Below are positions 42,428 through 52,395 of a stretch of DNA of 64,000 nt, one piece after another (the stretch's first letter is position 1; each line of letters begins with the position of its first letter). The notes beneath the pieces were generated by a model that was not told the origin of the DNA, ran no database searches, and was given only the letters and a program-made list of their open reading frames with translations. The stretch lies in contig CM072522.1 in assembly GCA_036898135.1 (NCBI GenBank), positions 4,146,421 to 4,210,420 of the forward strand. The letters are read 5' to 3'. The translations under genes were made by a program, and so were the position numbers. The stretch comes from Oncomelania hupensis (lineage: Eukaryota; Mollusca; Gastropoda; Littorinimorpha; Pomatiopsidae).

Positions 42428-42519
42428 TAGTTAGTTAGGCCTACATATGCAATTACCGCACGCAGGGGCGATAACTCTCGGAAACTAGCGATCGCGTCGG
42501 AGCCCATTGTGTGCATGTG

Positions 42520-42823
42520 CATGTGGTTGGAATGTAAATATAATATATTCTTTTTTAATCATCGAAATAAATGTAAATGTATAAACTATTTACGCACAAA
42601 CACACTCGCACACACATACAAGTAAATTAATTTTACAAGAAAAAAAAAAGGCACATTACAGAATCGAACTTACGCCTTCTCAATTACAAGTCCGCTGTTC
42701 TACCTCGCAGCCATTAACGCTTGATGTTTCTATTGCGAAAATTAATCTATATAATCCCAAACAACTGTACCAGACCAATTGTGCTACATGCCGCAGGTGG
42801 TTGGAATGTAAATATAATATATC
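42520..42823. repeat. 276-base direct duplication with a tRNA-like insert
   Basis: GTGGTTGGAATGTAAATATAATATAT occurs at about 42520 and again at about 42796, just outside the ISL2EU-like right end. Between them the minus strand (about 42720-42650) reads GGCTGCGAGGTAGAACAGC...CTTGTAA...AAGTTCGATTCTG, with A-box, anticodon-loop and B-box-like words of a tRNA-Thr type. The acceptor and anticodon stems do not pair, so it is a pseudo-tRNA or SINE head. Confidence 0.55.
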
Positions 42824-44040
42824 AGGGTTCGTACTGCATCAACAAAACAAAATTCCCAACCTTTTCCCAACCCATGAGTAAAATTTCCCAACCATAGTCG
42901 GCATATAATAAAGATCAGATATCGAAACAAATTAATTTTTTTAAAAAAGCTTTAGGAAATTTCTTTTTTTTTATTTGCAGTAAGCTTAAAATACACCAAA
43001 CTTTCACTTTATGAGTTAATCCAAAACATTCAAACAAATTTAAAAAAAATTATAAAAATGTCTAGTTTTATATAGACTACTGTAAGCTTAAAATTTACAA
43101 GATCACAATCACAATGAAAGTCATGGTTATATTAGATAGAAACTTTCATTTAATCCAAAACATTATTGATTTAAAAAATCTTTTTAAAAAAGCTTAAGAA
43201 AAATGTCTTGTGTTATTTGCAGTAAGCTTAAAATTATAAAAACAATTTACATAGTCAACATCATACTCATCACAGACATTGTAATATTCTTTTTAAACAT
43301 CGAAAAAATTGCACCCTTCTTTAATCATTTTAAGCGAAATCACAGTACTCAAACACGCACGGCTTTGTTGCAATCCTGCCTGACGTCACGATTGTGCGGC
43401 CATGTTTACATCGATCGGGCGAGGACTGTGACAGTATTATGTTGTAAAGTTTTTTTTATTTTTTGTGCGACTTATACAAATGACGCGAGTATTGAAATAT
43501 TAAAAGACTATGTTGATTTGACATTATTAGATGATGAAATGTTGGCAGCGCAAACAGTGATTATGTTAAACCAGTACTTGAAGCGACTGTTGAATGTGTG
43601 AGAGTTTGAGAATTAGAAATAAACAGTCGCACCACGCCAACAGTGTTTGATTGGGAACGGCATGTTTACGCCGACAGCACAAAGGTTAGTGTGACATTGC
43701 AGTGGAAGGCTTTGTTGATTTGACTTTATCAGACGACGAAAGCGTAGACAGCGCAAATAGTGTTTATGTTAAACGATGCAGTCATTTTTCTCTGCCCCAA
43801 CGGTTTATTGATTGAAAGGCCGCGTTAATGTTTACACAGTGGTAGAGGGAGTTGTGACGGCAATGCAGCGATGATGCATAACAGAGTTTGAGATATAAAA
43901 ATTACTACCACGCATTCATAAGTAAAGTTGCGGTTGCTTCCCTTTGACTGTATTTGTCTGCGCGAATGCAATTCCCATGGTTTTAAGCTTAAAAATCTAG
44001 TTTTTAAATAATTTTATAATTTAAAGTTTTGTTAGCATTA
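42824..44040. repeat. Possible hAT terminus and short repeats upstream of the Polinton polymerase
   Basis: CAGGGTTCGTACTGC at 42824 resembles a hAT left end, but no matching right end was found. ATTTGCAGTAAGCTTAAAAT repeats at about 42973 and 43214. At 43505-43560 and 43715-43780 two related blocks (TGTTGATTTGACATTATTAG and TGTTGATTTGACTTTATCAG) repeat. The second pair could belong to the terminal region of the Polinton-type element, whose left end was not located. Confidence 0.4.
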
Positions 44041-44045
44041 TAAAA

Positions 44046-47000
44046 ATGAGGACACAAAAAGTCTTTCGCAATCTCCTTTGTTTAAAGACATCTTTCAAAC
44101 TTTACAACTTCCAATTTTTGACAGTCAAAATGTTATTAAATCTGTCTATAATAATTACGAATTTGTACTTAACAATTTTAATTTTAAATCTCCCGTTAAA
44201 ATACGCATCCACGCTCAGGTAACTTTTATTAAACCCGGCAGTATTGATGAAACGATGACTGTGTGGATTTCTTCAAGCCAAATTGAAGTGTTAAAATCTG
44301 CAGATCTAGAAAATGCTTATAACAACATCTTAATCAATCAATTACAAGGCAGTATAGAGCGCGCAACTATGAAAGGGTCTGGATGGGCAGAAGGAACTTT
44401 AAAATCATTAGAACTGAACATTGCAAAGTATAATCCAATCAAAGGAAAATCTTATATCCCTCTTCCCAAAGAAATTCTTGACAAGAAGGCTGTATTGAAT
44501 ATTAAGAACTCTGACGACAAATGTTTTATGTGGTGTGTTCTGGCTAAATTATATCCTATTTCGTGTAAAGGTCACCCCGAAAGGGTGGCGCTATACAAAG
44601 ATAAAGTAAAAAACTTAAATCTCAAAGACATTAATTTCCCTGTTAGTCCTGACGCCATTGACAAATTTGAATCCCAGAACTCTCCTATAACAGTCAATGT
44701 ATATGTTTGGGACCCAGAATCAAAACTTATGCCTTTAAGAATATCTCCTAATTCCCCATCGTTTTCAGACCTCAATCACCACGTCGATCTTTTACTAATA
44801 ACAGACCCGCAAGACCCGAGCATGCAACATTATACTCTGATACGAAACATTTCTAGATTATTAGGACACACTTCAAAACCAGAGTATCTAATCTCCAAGC
44901 GGCTGACAAGTATAGTCAAATATGCAAAAGTATGACAGACACCCAAACCCGCCTTGTGTTACCAAAGCCAGGTTCTCAAGTATATTTTAAAAACATCAAC
45001 AAACAATTCAAACAACCTTATATAGTTTATGCCGACTTCGAATCATTGATTTTAAAATATCAAGGCCCGCAAGGATTTAGTAGGCCTAATTCATTCCTTA
45101 CACACCTTCACGAAGTCTGCAGTTTCAGGTATGTAGTTGTTAGAGCCGACGGACAACATACAGAGACGGTAATTTACAGAGGGCCCCGACGCAGCTAGGA
45201 AGTTCTTAGATGAGATGAACAAAATATACAAATTGTGTTTACTGCAGCTAGATAATCCGGTGCCCATGATATTTACTGAATCTGACTCCCATAATTTTAA
45301 AGCAGCTACACATTGCCACATTTGTAATAATGAGTTTGACCCGAAGGACCCGAAGGACACAAAGGCCCAAAGGGTGAGAGATCATTGTCATATAACAGGG
45401 GCATTTAGAGGTGCAGCTCATCAGAAATTCAACTTAGAATATGGAATCAAACATTTCTCTCTGCCTATTTTCATTCACAATCTTCGAAATTACGACTCCC
45501 ATTTAATCATGCAGGCTGTGACAAACGCATACAGAGTGTCATGTATTGCCGAGACAGAAGAAAAATATAAAACGTTCACTCTGAATAAATTAAAGTTTTA
45601 CGACAGCTTTCAACATTTGTCTTCCAGTTTAGAAACACTAGCTAAGAACTTACCCAGCTATCCTATCACTAATAAATATTTTCCAGACGTTACACTTATT
45701 CGGAAAGGCGTGTATCCTTATGAATACATGGATTCTTGGGAAGTGTTTGAAGAACTAGAATTACCTCCTAAAGAAAATTTATATTCTTCACTCAATAAAA
45801 CGTTCATAAGTGATACAGATTACCAACATGCTCACAACGTCTGGAATGCACTCGGATGTAAAAACCTCGGTGACTACCATGACATATATTTAAAAGCTGA
45901 CATCTGTTTGTTGGCTGATGTGTTTGAAAAATATAGAGAAACGAGTTTACATCATTACTCCCTCGACCCTTCTCATTATATTTCTTCGCCAGGAATGAGT
46001 TGGGATGCTTTCTTAAAACTTAGTGGTTCTAAAATCGATCTCATAACTGACCAGGTAATGATGACAATGATTGAGTCGGGCATTCGTGGAGGAATAAGCG
46101 TAGCAGCTCATAATTATTGCAAAGCCAACAATAAATACCTGAAGCACTATGACCCCTCGCAGAAATCTAATTATATAATGTACTTAGAAGCCAACAATTT
46201 ATACGGTTGGGCAATGAGTGAGCTTTTGCCAGTTTCAGATTTCAAATTACATGTTAATACAAACCCCGCAAACTTGACTTGGTTAAACAGTATTTTAAAT
46301 CACCCTAAAGATCATACTATAGGGTTTATTGTCGAAGTTGACCTAGAGTATCCCAATGCCTTACACGACCTACATAATGATTACCCATTAGCACCGGAAA
46401 GAATGCATGGTACAGACAAGCAACTTAAACTTATTCCCAACCTCTATAATAAATCTAATTATGTCTGCCACTACAGAAACCTGCAGTTCTACATCAGACA
46501 CGGCATGAAGTGCACAGCGATTCATAAGCTTTTATACTTTAAACAAATGAACGTCTTGGCGGGGTACATCAATAAAAACACAGAGCTCAGAAAACAAGCG
46601 CAATCTACGTTTGAAAAAGATTTCTTTAAACTGCTGAATAACAGCTGTTTTGGTAAAACTATGGAGATCCCATACAAGCGAAAAGACGTCAGGCTAATTA
46701 CATCACCCAATCAAGCAATTAAATTAACATCTAAGCCTCAATACCTTGGTTACAAAGAGTTTCATGACTCCCTGTATGCAGTTACCATGAAAACCACGCA
46801 AGTTAATCTAGACAAACCAGTGTTTATGGGGATGACTATTCTCGACCTTTCTAAATTACTAATGTTCGAATTTTACTACGATTACTTTAAACCTAAGTAC
46901 CCGGAGGCCAGAGTTTTATACACAGACACAGACTCCCTTATACTAGACATCCCTACTGAAGACATTTATAAAGACTTAGAATCGGAACTACAACATTACG

Positions 47001-47503
47001 ATACTAGTGACTACCCTGAAACTCACCCTTTGTACAGCAAAACAAACCAAAAGAAAATAGGTTTGATGAAAGATGAAATGAACGGGAAACTAATAGAAGA
47101 ATACGCAGGACTGCGATCTAAGCAGTACAGTATTAAACACGAATCGGGAGAATCTTCAAAAGCAAAAGGCACACAAAAAGCTGCAATAAAAAACAGAGAT
47201 ATCAGGCATGAAAACTACCTGGAAGCCTTAGATGGGAAAGAAGTTAAACCATACCCTAACACAACTATAAAGTCTAAAAACCATGTTGTTTCCACTGCAG
47301 TGACGACCAAAAAAACATTATGCGCTAATGACACAAAGAGAATAAGAGTAACTAAGGAGTTCGCATACGCTCTAGGCCACTACAAATTACAGGTAGAAAC
47401 TACGACTACGACTACGACTATGAATATGAGTAAGGAGGAAGGCCGGCAGGACCTGGAAAGCCTGGAAGGCCCGGAAGGCCTGGAAGGCTTGAGTAAATGT
47501 TAA
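44046..47503 (+). pseudogene. Protein-primed DNA polymerase B of the Polinton-type element
   Basis: About 1150 residues in three frames. The N-terminal part (44078-44935) has KSYIPLPKEILDKKAVLNIK and DKCFMWCVLAKLYP. The exonuclease motif PYIVYADFESL is at about 45025. A Zn/endonuclease-VII-like part reads CHICNNEFD...RDHCHITGAFRGAAH. The palm has motif A as YLEANNLYGWAMS (glutamate at 46187-46189 where this family normally has aspartate), motif B KLLNNSCFGKTME and motif C LYTDTDSLIL. The ATG at 44046 is one base out of frame with what follows. Further single-base shifts occur at about 44898 and in the GGGCCCC run near 45185. The enzyme would copy the element's genome using a terminal protein as primer. 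Confidence 0.92.
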
Positions 47504-47509
47504 CTGTAT

Positions 47510-48181
47510 TTATTCTGAAGCACCGAGCTTTTTCTTCAAAGCATCTAGCTGCTCCTTCCGCCCCAGTAGTCTCCCTTCTTCTACTAATTTTTTTTTAATT
47601 TCTTCAACATTAACAGGTGCAGACCTAGATTTAGATTGTATGTCGTGCTTCAACTTTTTATATTCTTCAAAATCTCGCTGGATAATTACAAACTCTTGGT
47701 CTGTAATCTGAGTGTCTTCTAGAGCTTTTGAAATTATTAAGTTCATGCTAGTAAGTTTAGCTATCGCCAGGCTAGAAATGAGGTCGTGTTTTTCTAGTTT
47801 CTTAGATACTTTAGTATTAATTACACCAAGTAGAACTGACATCACTGAAGATAATCCGGCAGCAACCCCTAATCCAATACTAATTGGTATACCAATTCCA
47901 GTCACCAATAATCCCACGCTGATAGCAGCTTCCGCTGCATTAATAACATTTAGACCAGTAGACACGTAATTTATTCCGCTATAAGCGCCGGAATACCTTC
48001 GTCTGCATCTAGAGTACTTTTGAATATCTGATTCAATTTGAGTCCTAACTTTTCTTATTTCTTCCAGCCTGAACGTTTGAACGGCACTTAAGTTACTTAA
48101 GCCTAACGTTGGAGCACTGGGTTGCATTGGTTGTTCATCCTCTACTGCTTCCACTATAGCAGGATACAATTTTGTCGTCAT
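47510..48181 (-). CDS. Polinton-linked protein with central hydrophobic segments
   Basis: Intact 223-codon ORF. Residues ~75-120 form two hydrophobic stretches rich in Gly and Ala (AAISVGLLVTGIGIPISIGL, GVAAGLSSVMSVLLGVI). Flanks are charged helices, with a Lys/Glu-rich C-terminus (EEIKKKLVEEG). The N-terminus is rich in acidic residues and Pro. I recall similar proteins being carried by invertebrate Polinton-type elements but do not know a function; a membrane-active or internal virion role is only a guess. It ends 7 bases from the polB stop, tail to tail. It is the only full-length undamaged gene of the element. Confidence 0.7.
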   Translation of the reverse strand: MTTKLYPAIVEAVEDEQPMQPSAPTLGLSNLSAVQTFRLEEIRKVRTQIESDIQKYSRCRRRYSGAYSGINYVSTGLNVINAAEAAISVGLLVTGIGIPISIGLGVAAGLSSVMSVLLGVINTKVSKKLEKHDLISSLAIAKLTSMNLIISKALEDTQITDQEFVIIQRDFEEYKKLKHDIQSKSRSAPVNVEEIKKKLVEEGRLLGRKEQLDALKKKLGASE

Positions 48182-48210
48182 ATTTTTAGTGTGAAAAAAA
48201 GTTTTTTTTA

Positions 48211-49085
48211 TTAATTACTTGATTTTAGTTTATTAGCAAAATATTCTATTTGACTATCAGAAAATATCTGATCGCTGAAATAAAATGCTAACAGATCTAC
48301 GTTGTCTAGGTTAATTTGTGTTATTCTGTCAACAGGATTTGGAACAGGGACAAAAGTTATCTTGGGCGAGGAAGTAAATACAGAGTACTGATTTTCATTT
48401 TCTCTTTTTTTCATAAATACTGTAATTCGTCTGGGTTCCTCATCTAAATCGGCCCAACTTAGAGTAACATGCGGAATTACATCAACATTTCTCTGCGTAG
48501 GCCTGTGAGCAATTATGTCCAGTACTATCATAGCTGCACTACCCAGCTGTATTGGAGGCTGCAGAACAACTCTAACATTTTTCCCTGCGGTTTCACGCTT
48601 ATGTAAAACATACATAGTTTTTTGTAGGCTTTGATTTCTACGTTTTCTCGATTGTTTTCATCCGGCACTAGACTAACTAACATAGGCCCAGCATTGATAA
48701 TTTTCTTAAATTTATTGTCTAGTCCCATAAAAGTGTAAGGGCTTTCGCACTTGAATTTAATAAGCCAATCTAATTCTGTGTCTACAGGTGTTAAAGACCA
48801 GATATTTTCTCGTTTAGTAATAGCATACTTAAAATCGGGATCTACTTTACCGGCATTAAAGTCCTTTAGCTGATCGATAGATGGTTTTTCTGGCGGTGGC
48901 ACTGGCGGCACTTCAGGCACTGCCGGCACTACAGGCACTAGCGCTCGTTTATAATATCCAGTTGGTGTAAATTCGAAACCGTAAATAGACCCAACACTAC
49001 CATTCGCATCAAAGTCAATTGTGTCTGCTAAGTCTTTCAGTTCAATGGTAGGACAGGTTACTGGAATTATGGGGCCGTTCGACAT
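48211..49085 (-). pseudogene. Uncharacterised Polinton-linked protein, one frameshift
   Basis: Two minus-strand frames, 48528-49085 and 48211-48615, together cover about 290 residues; a shift near 48605-48615 separates them. The first starts MSNGPIIPVTCPTIELKDLA and contains a Val/Pro-rich run (VPVVPAVPEVPPVPPPEKP). The second contains VVLQPPIQLGSAAMIVLDII and ITVFMKKRENENQYSVF, apparently beta-rich. No family is recognised. The position among capsid-region genes suggests a virion protein, by inference only. The Pro-rich run resembles similar runs in 50747-51094 and 51068-52267. Confidence 0.6.
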
Positions 49086-49114
49086 TGTATTTTAAAATAT
49101 ATTAAAATTAAACT

Positions 49115-49809
49115 TTATTTTATCTCAAGAATAATTGTAAGATCTTGAAAGTCTACAATTTCGTTGTTTTGGTTAGTTATTTTGAAGCAGAAACTAGTAT
49201 GATAGTCCTGACTTAAGAGACGTTTTTGAGGCAGAAATTTTAATGAAACTGGATCGCAGTAAGATTCTCTCTGAGTTGAGATTATCCTTAGCAATGTACT
49301 AGGAGTTCCGTTTACTAAGTTTTCCGATGTCTTCAGTTGATAAAGGTACACAAACAATCTATTATTAATTAACAAATTCATAGGTTTTGATCCAAAAAAT
49401 ATCAAAGTACTGCTGGAGCTAGTGCTGCCAGATAAAGATAATTCATAGCTACGGAAACCTAATATTTCTGCCAGCTTTGGCGCAAGTGTAACGCTGGTAA
49501 TGTCTTTATGCTGGGTTTTATGGAAAGTTAAAGTTACTATCAAGTTTGCGGGGTTCATTTTTGCTTCAATCGAATGAGGTTTAAACAATTCTTCAGTAAG
49601 TCTGCAGAAGTCATAATAGCCAGCATGAATAAAGTGCCTTTTTTATTAATCATTATCCAGTTGTTGTTTAGATCCTGACTAATATTTAACCATTTAACCG
49701 TGTAGAATATTTCGTGTAGGATTACGTTAAGGTCGCTGTTTTTGTTGTCAATAGGATGCTGAAGTTCAATGGGCACGCCTGATTTTATAGATTCGAAAGT
49801 TACAAACAT
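49115..49809 (-). pseudogene. Candidate minor capsid (penton-type) protein, one frameshift
   Basis: Frames 49555-49809 (MFVTFESIKSGVPIELQHPI...IFYTVKWLNISQDLNNNWIM) and 49115-49588 (NPANLIVTLTFHKTQHKDIT...NNEIVDFQDLTIILEIK) join across a shift near 49585, giving ~225 residues. Length, predicted beta-rich character and the closing NQNNEIVDF...LTIILEI pattern recall the single jelly-roll penton of Polintons, which closes capsid five-fold vertices. The match is a judgement by eye. Its start faces the plus-strand gene at 49829 with only 19 AT-rich bases between them. Confidence 0.5.
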
Positions 49810-49828
49810 ATTTTTTAATATAATAAAA
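49810..49828. promoter_or_regulatory. Very short bidirectional AT-rich promoter
   Basis: The 19 bases between two divergent start codons read ATTTTTTAATATAATAAAA. Both genes must be transcribed from this and overlapping coding sequence. A similar AT-rich spacer separates the pair at 52366-52395. Confidence 0.4.
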
Positions 49829-51094
49829 ATGTATGCGCCTTATAAATATAACAAAGCTGCAAAGTATACTACAGGGCCTTATTATTATGAAAAAGCAGCC
49901 GACCTAACCAAGCTGACAATAGCTGTGGCAGCCCAGGTTCATTTTGATACTATCCCCCATAATATTTTTAATCTTTACCTCAACCCAGACATTACGAGCG
50001 ACTTTTTAGCTAACCAATGGCTAAACAATGGGGGTATGCAGTTCTTTCAGAATCAAATTAATTTTGCCGTGTCATGCGCTACAACTGGTTGCGGAGTTTC
50101 TTACGTTCATCACCTTAATCACCCAGATCCTATGTTGAAGTCTATTTATCTGTTCCATTTGTATTATCAAGTGAGGCGGGTGTTGTCTGAACTTCAAGTT
50201 CCCTTACCCACCGACAAAAACTTTAATCCCTTTAACAACGGCTTTGACAAAAAAGCGTATCAAAGGTTGTGCAATGAATTCGGAATTGATACTAAAACTG
50301 ACTTCAGACAAAAACTAGACCTTAATCATGGGATGGGAACTTTATTTAGATACGCTGTAGGTAATTTATACACGGGGCCTTACGTACCTGGATTTACATC
50401 ATTTAACCACAACAGCCAGGTTCCTTTACTTTATATCAGACAAAAACAAAGTACAGCATACAGCACTTTTATATTAGACACATCAAGCGGATTTACTCAA
50501 AGTGGGGTGGAAAGGCTGAATGAATCTATTCGTACGTATGCGTGGTGCATTCTAGGGTCTCAAGCAGAAACACGAAGTAATATCATTGGGGAAGGAACTA
50601 GCTTCGATGCACAAAAGCAGTTTCTAGCCAACATAGAAGATTCTATTAATTCGGCAGTAGATTTACCCGCGAGTATTAAAAGATATCAGGACACTTTAAA
50701 GTATGCTAGATCGAAAGTAGATTAGGTAATAGGTTTAGGACTGTATATGTTGCCTTCAGACCTTCAGCTTACAATAGGAACTATATCAAACTACAACAAC
50801 AATATAGTGATTGCCGACCCTCAATTTCATATAGGCTACAATCCTACAATAAATACATTGAATACATTGAATACAGCGAACACAACGAATACAGTGAACA
50901 CAGTGAATACAGCGAATACGGTATTTACTGCTAATAATGAACCTTTAAGTTCGCCACCACTTCCGAGTTTGCCAAGCCTACCAAACTTGCCGGACCTGCC
51001 AGGCCTGCCAGTAATTGATCATGGGGTTTCACGTCTAGCGCTTACAGGTGGTTTATTGTTTGCCGGGTTAATTGGGATTTACTATTTTAAGTAG
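49829..51094 (+). pseudogene. Polinton-linked ~420-residue protein with one in-frame stop
   Basis: Starts at ATG 49829 (MYAPYKYNKAAKYTTGPYYY). A TAG at 50723-50725 ends the first part after QDTLKYARSKVD, but the same frame stays open directly behind it (VIGLGLYMLPSDLQLTIGTI) to 51094. A single nonsense change is therefore the simplest explanation. The second part has Asn-Thr repeats, a Leu/Pro-rich run (LPSLPSLPNLPDLPGLP) and a C-terminal membrane segment (LALTGGLLFAGLIGIYYF). The family is not firmly recognised; a virion or entry-related membrane protein is possible by context. Its end overlaps the convergent gene by 27 bases. Confidence 0.7.
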
Positions 51095-52365
51095 CCAAAG
51101 TAATATTATTATAAACAAAGACCACAGATGCTCAGACGCCCAAACCACAACTTTAGAAGCAGTATTAAATATCCATGAAAATACAGAACCTAATATTCCT
51201 GGAAGTGCGTCTACAAGTTTGTCGCCCAGGCGTTTCAATAAGTTAGCTATGTTTTGTAACGCCTTCTTAATCCAGTCTTTAACCGGACTACCGCCAGGTC
51301 CATCAGGTCCGCCAGGTCCACCGCCACCAATGCCTACGGTTCTAGTCAGTGCTAAGACTAGAGTGCTTATTGTCATCCCAACAGCTGTAAGAATGCTAAA
51401 TATTGTAACACCTTGCTCTCTGAACAGTGTTTGAATTCTTTCTGCAAGTGTAGTATCTTCAAGCAAAATTTTATGCACCGTTTCTTTTATTCTGGCGAAA
51501 TTAGTTATTAATTTTTCTCTGTTTATGGATAAGGCTTCTAGCCTTGCCGCGCGTTCTGTGTAAAGGTCGGCGAGCCTCTTTTGGATCATCTGTTTTACCT
51601 CAATGCTTAAGTTCGCGTCATCAGCTTCTGCTAGTTTATTTTTTTGTTTTTCTATAAGTTTGTCGAGCTCACTGAGCTTGGCTAAATTCATCATTGTCTC
51701 CCCTCTCACAGATTGTAAAGCTTTATCTAAGCCTTGAAGTTCACGCAGTGGCAATAATAGTGGGTCATTGATAGTTTCCATAACCTGATCAATATTGGTG
51801 TCCTCATTTGTTTGTAAGGTTTTTAAGGTTGTTAATTCTGTATTGACTTCTAATGCAGAGCTAGTTAAGTCAGATAAGTCAGTTAAGTCTTGTAGTTCTA
51901 TTTCTGAATGTGGTAACGATGCATCTATTCGTTGAAGTGAAGCTACTGCTTGGCGATATTGCAATGTTCTGTTATCGGAAAGCCCCAATGATCGTGTTAC
52001 AGTCACTGGGAGTTTAGTTTTCAAAGTAGACCATGCATAAAATTTATCAGGATTCTTTGACATAGTTAACTGTACTCTCACTTTTTTACCGGATACAATA
52101 GTGTTTATAAACAAGTGATTATTTTTGTCTAGTTCGAAGTCGCTGGAACTAACATAATCCGGTAACTCGCGCCCGATGTAATTGTAAAATTTATTGATTT
52201 TTCTGGCTTTTTGGGTTTCAGTTACTTGACGTAATTCTTCTCCTATACTTGGTCTTGTTTGGCTCATGTCACCTCCTACCATTGAAAGCAGATATGACGT
52301 CGTGGTCTTCATTAGGTAAATCAGGTTTAAACACTTCATCCGGAGCTTCACCGCCTTCTGCCATT
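51068..52365 (-). pseudogene. Polinton-linked protein with coiled coil and hydrophobic tail
   Basis: The main frame runs from ATG 52267 (MSQTRPSIGEELRQVTETQK) to 51068, ~399 residues. A long helical/coiled-coil region (LAKLSELDKLIEKQKNKLAE, QKRLADLYTERAARLEALSI) precedes a hydrophobic stretch (TIFSILTAVGMTISTLVLAL), a Gly/Pro linker, and an amphipathic-to-hydrophobic C-terminus (LPGILGSVFSWIFNTASKVV, LWSLFIIILLWLL). An upstream ATG at 52365 opens a frame (MAEGGEAPDEVFKPDLP) that stops just before 52267, so an N-terminal frameshift is likely. Polintons carry a protein of this build. A membrane-penetrating virion protein is a reasonable guess. Confidence 0.65.
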
Positions 52366-52395
52366 TTAAATATAATTTTTTTTATCACATTAAAA
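52366..52395. promoter_or_regulatory. Bidirectional AT-rich spacer before the capsid gene
   Basis: Thirty bases (TTAAATATAATTTTTTTTAT then CACATTAAAA) separate divergent start codons, echoing the spacer at 49810-49828. Confidence 0.4.

Larger units (their letters stand above)
39276..42505. mobile_element. ISL2EU-like DNA transposon with THAP-DDE transposase
   Basis: Imperfect inverted termini start GGCTTCCGAAGCGAT on the left and GGGCTCCGACGCGAT on the right. Both lead, 25-40 bases inwards, into TTATCGCCC.TGC..GCGGTAAT, a strong second match. AT lies outside each end, fitting a 2-base duplication. The element encodes a two-exon THAP-DDE transposase (+) and, at the other end in the opposite direction, an exon resembling the start of the second ISL2EU gene. 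Terminal positions are good to a few bases. Confidence 0.7.

Noticed and set aside
42640..42725. Functional tRNA gene
   Set aside because: A and B boxes and a UGU-type anticodon loop are visible on the minus strand, but acceptor and anticodon stems do not pair.
42824..43300. Complete hAT element starting CAGGGTTCGTAC
   Set aside because: No matching right terminus was found in the following sequence, so only a possible end is noted.
44932..45198. Separate small gene starting at ATG 44932
   Set aside because: Its frame is open upstream to about 44895 and carries the polB exonuclease motif, so it is a frameshifted part of polB.
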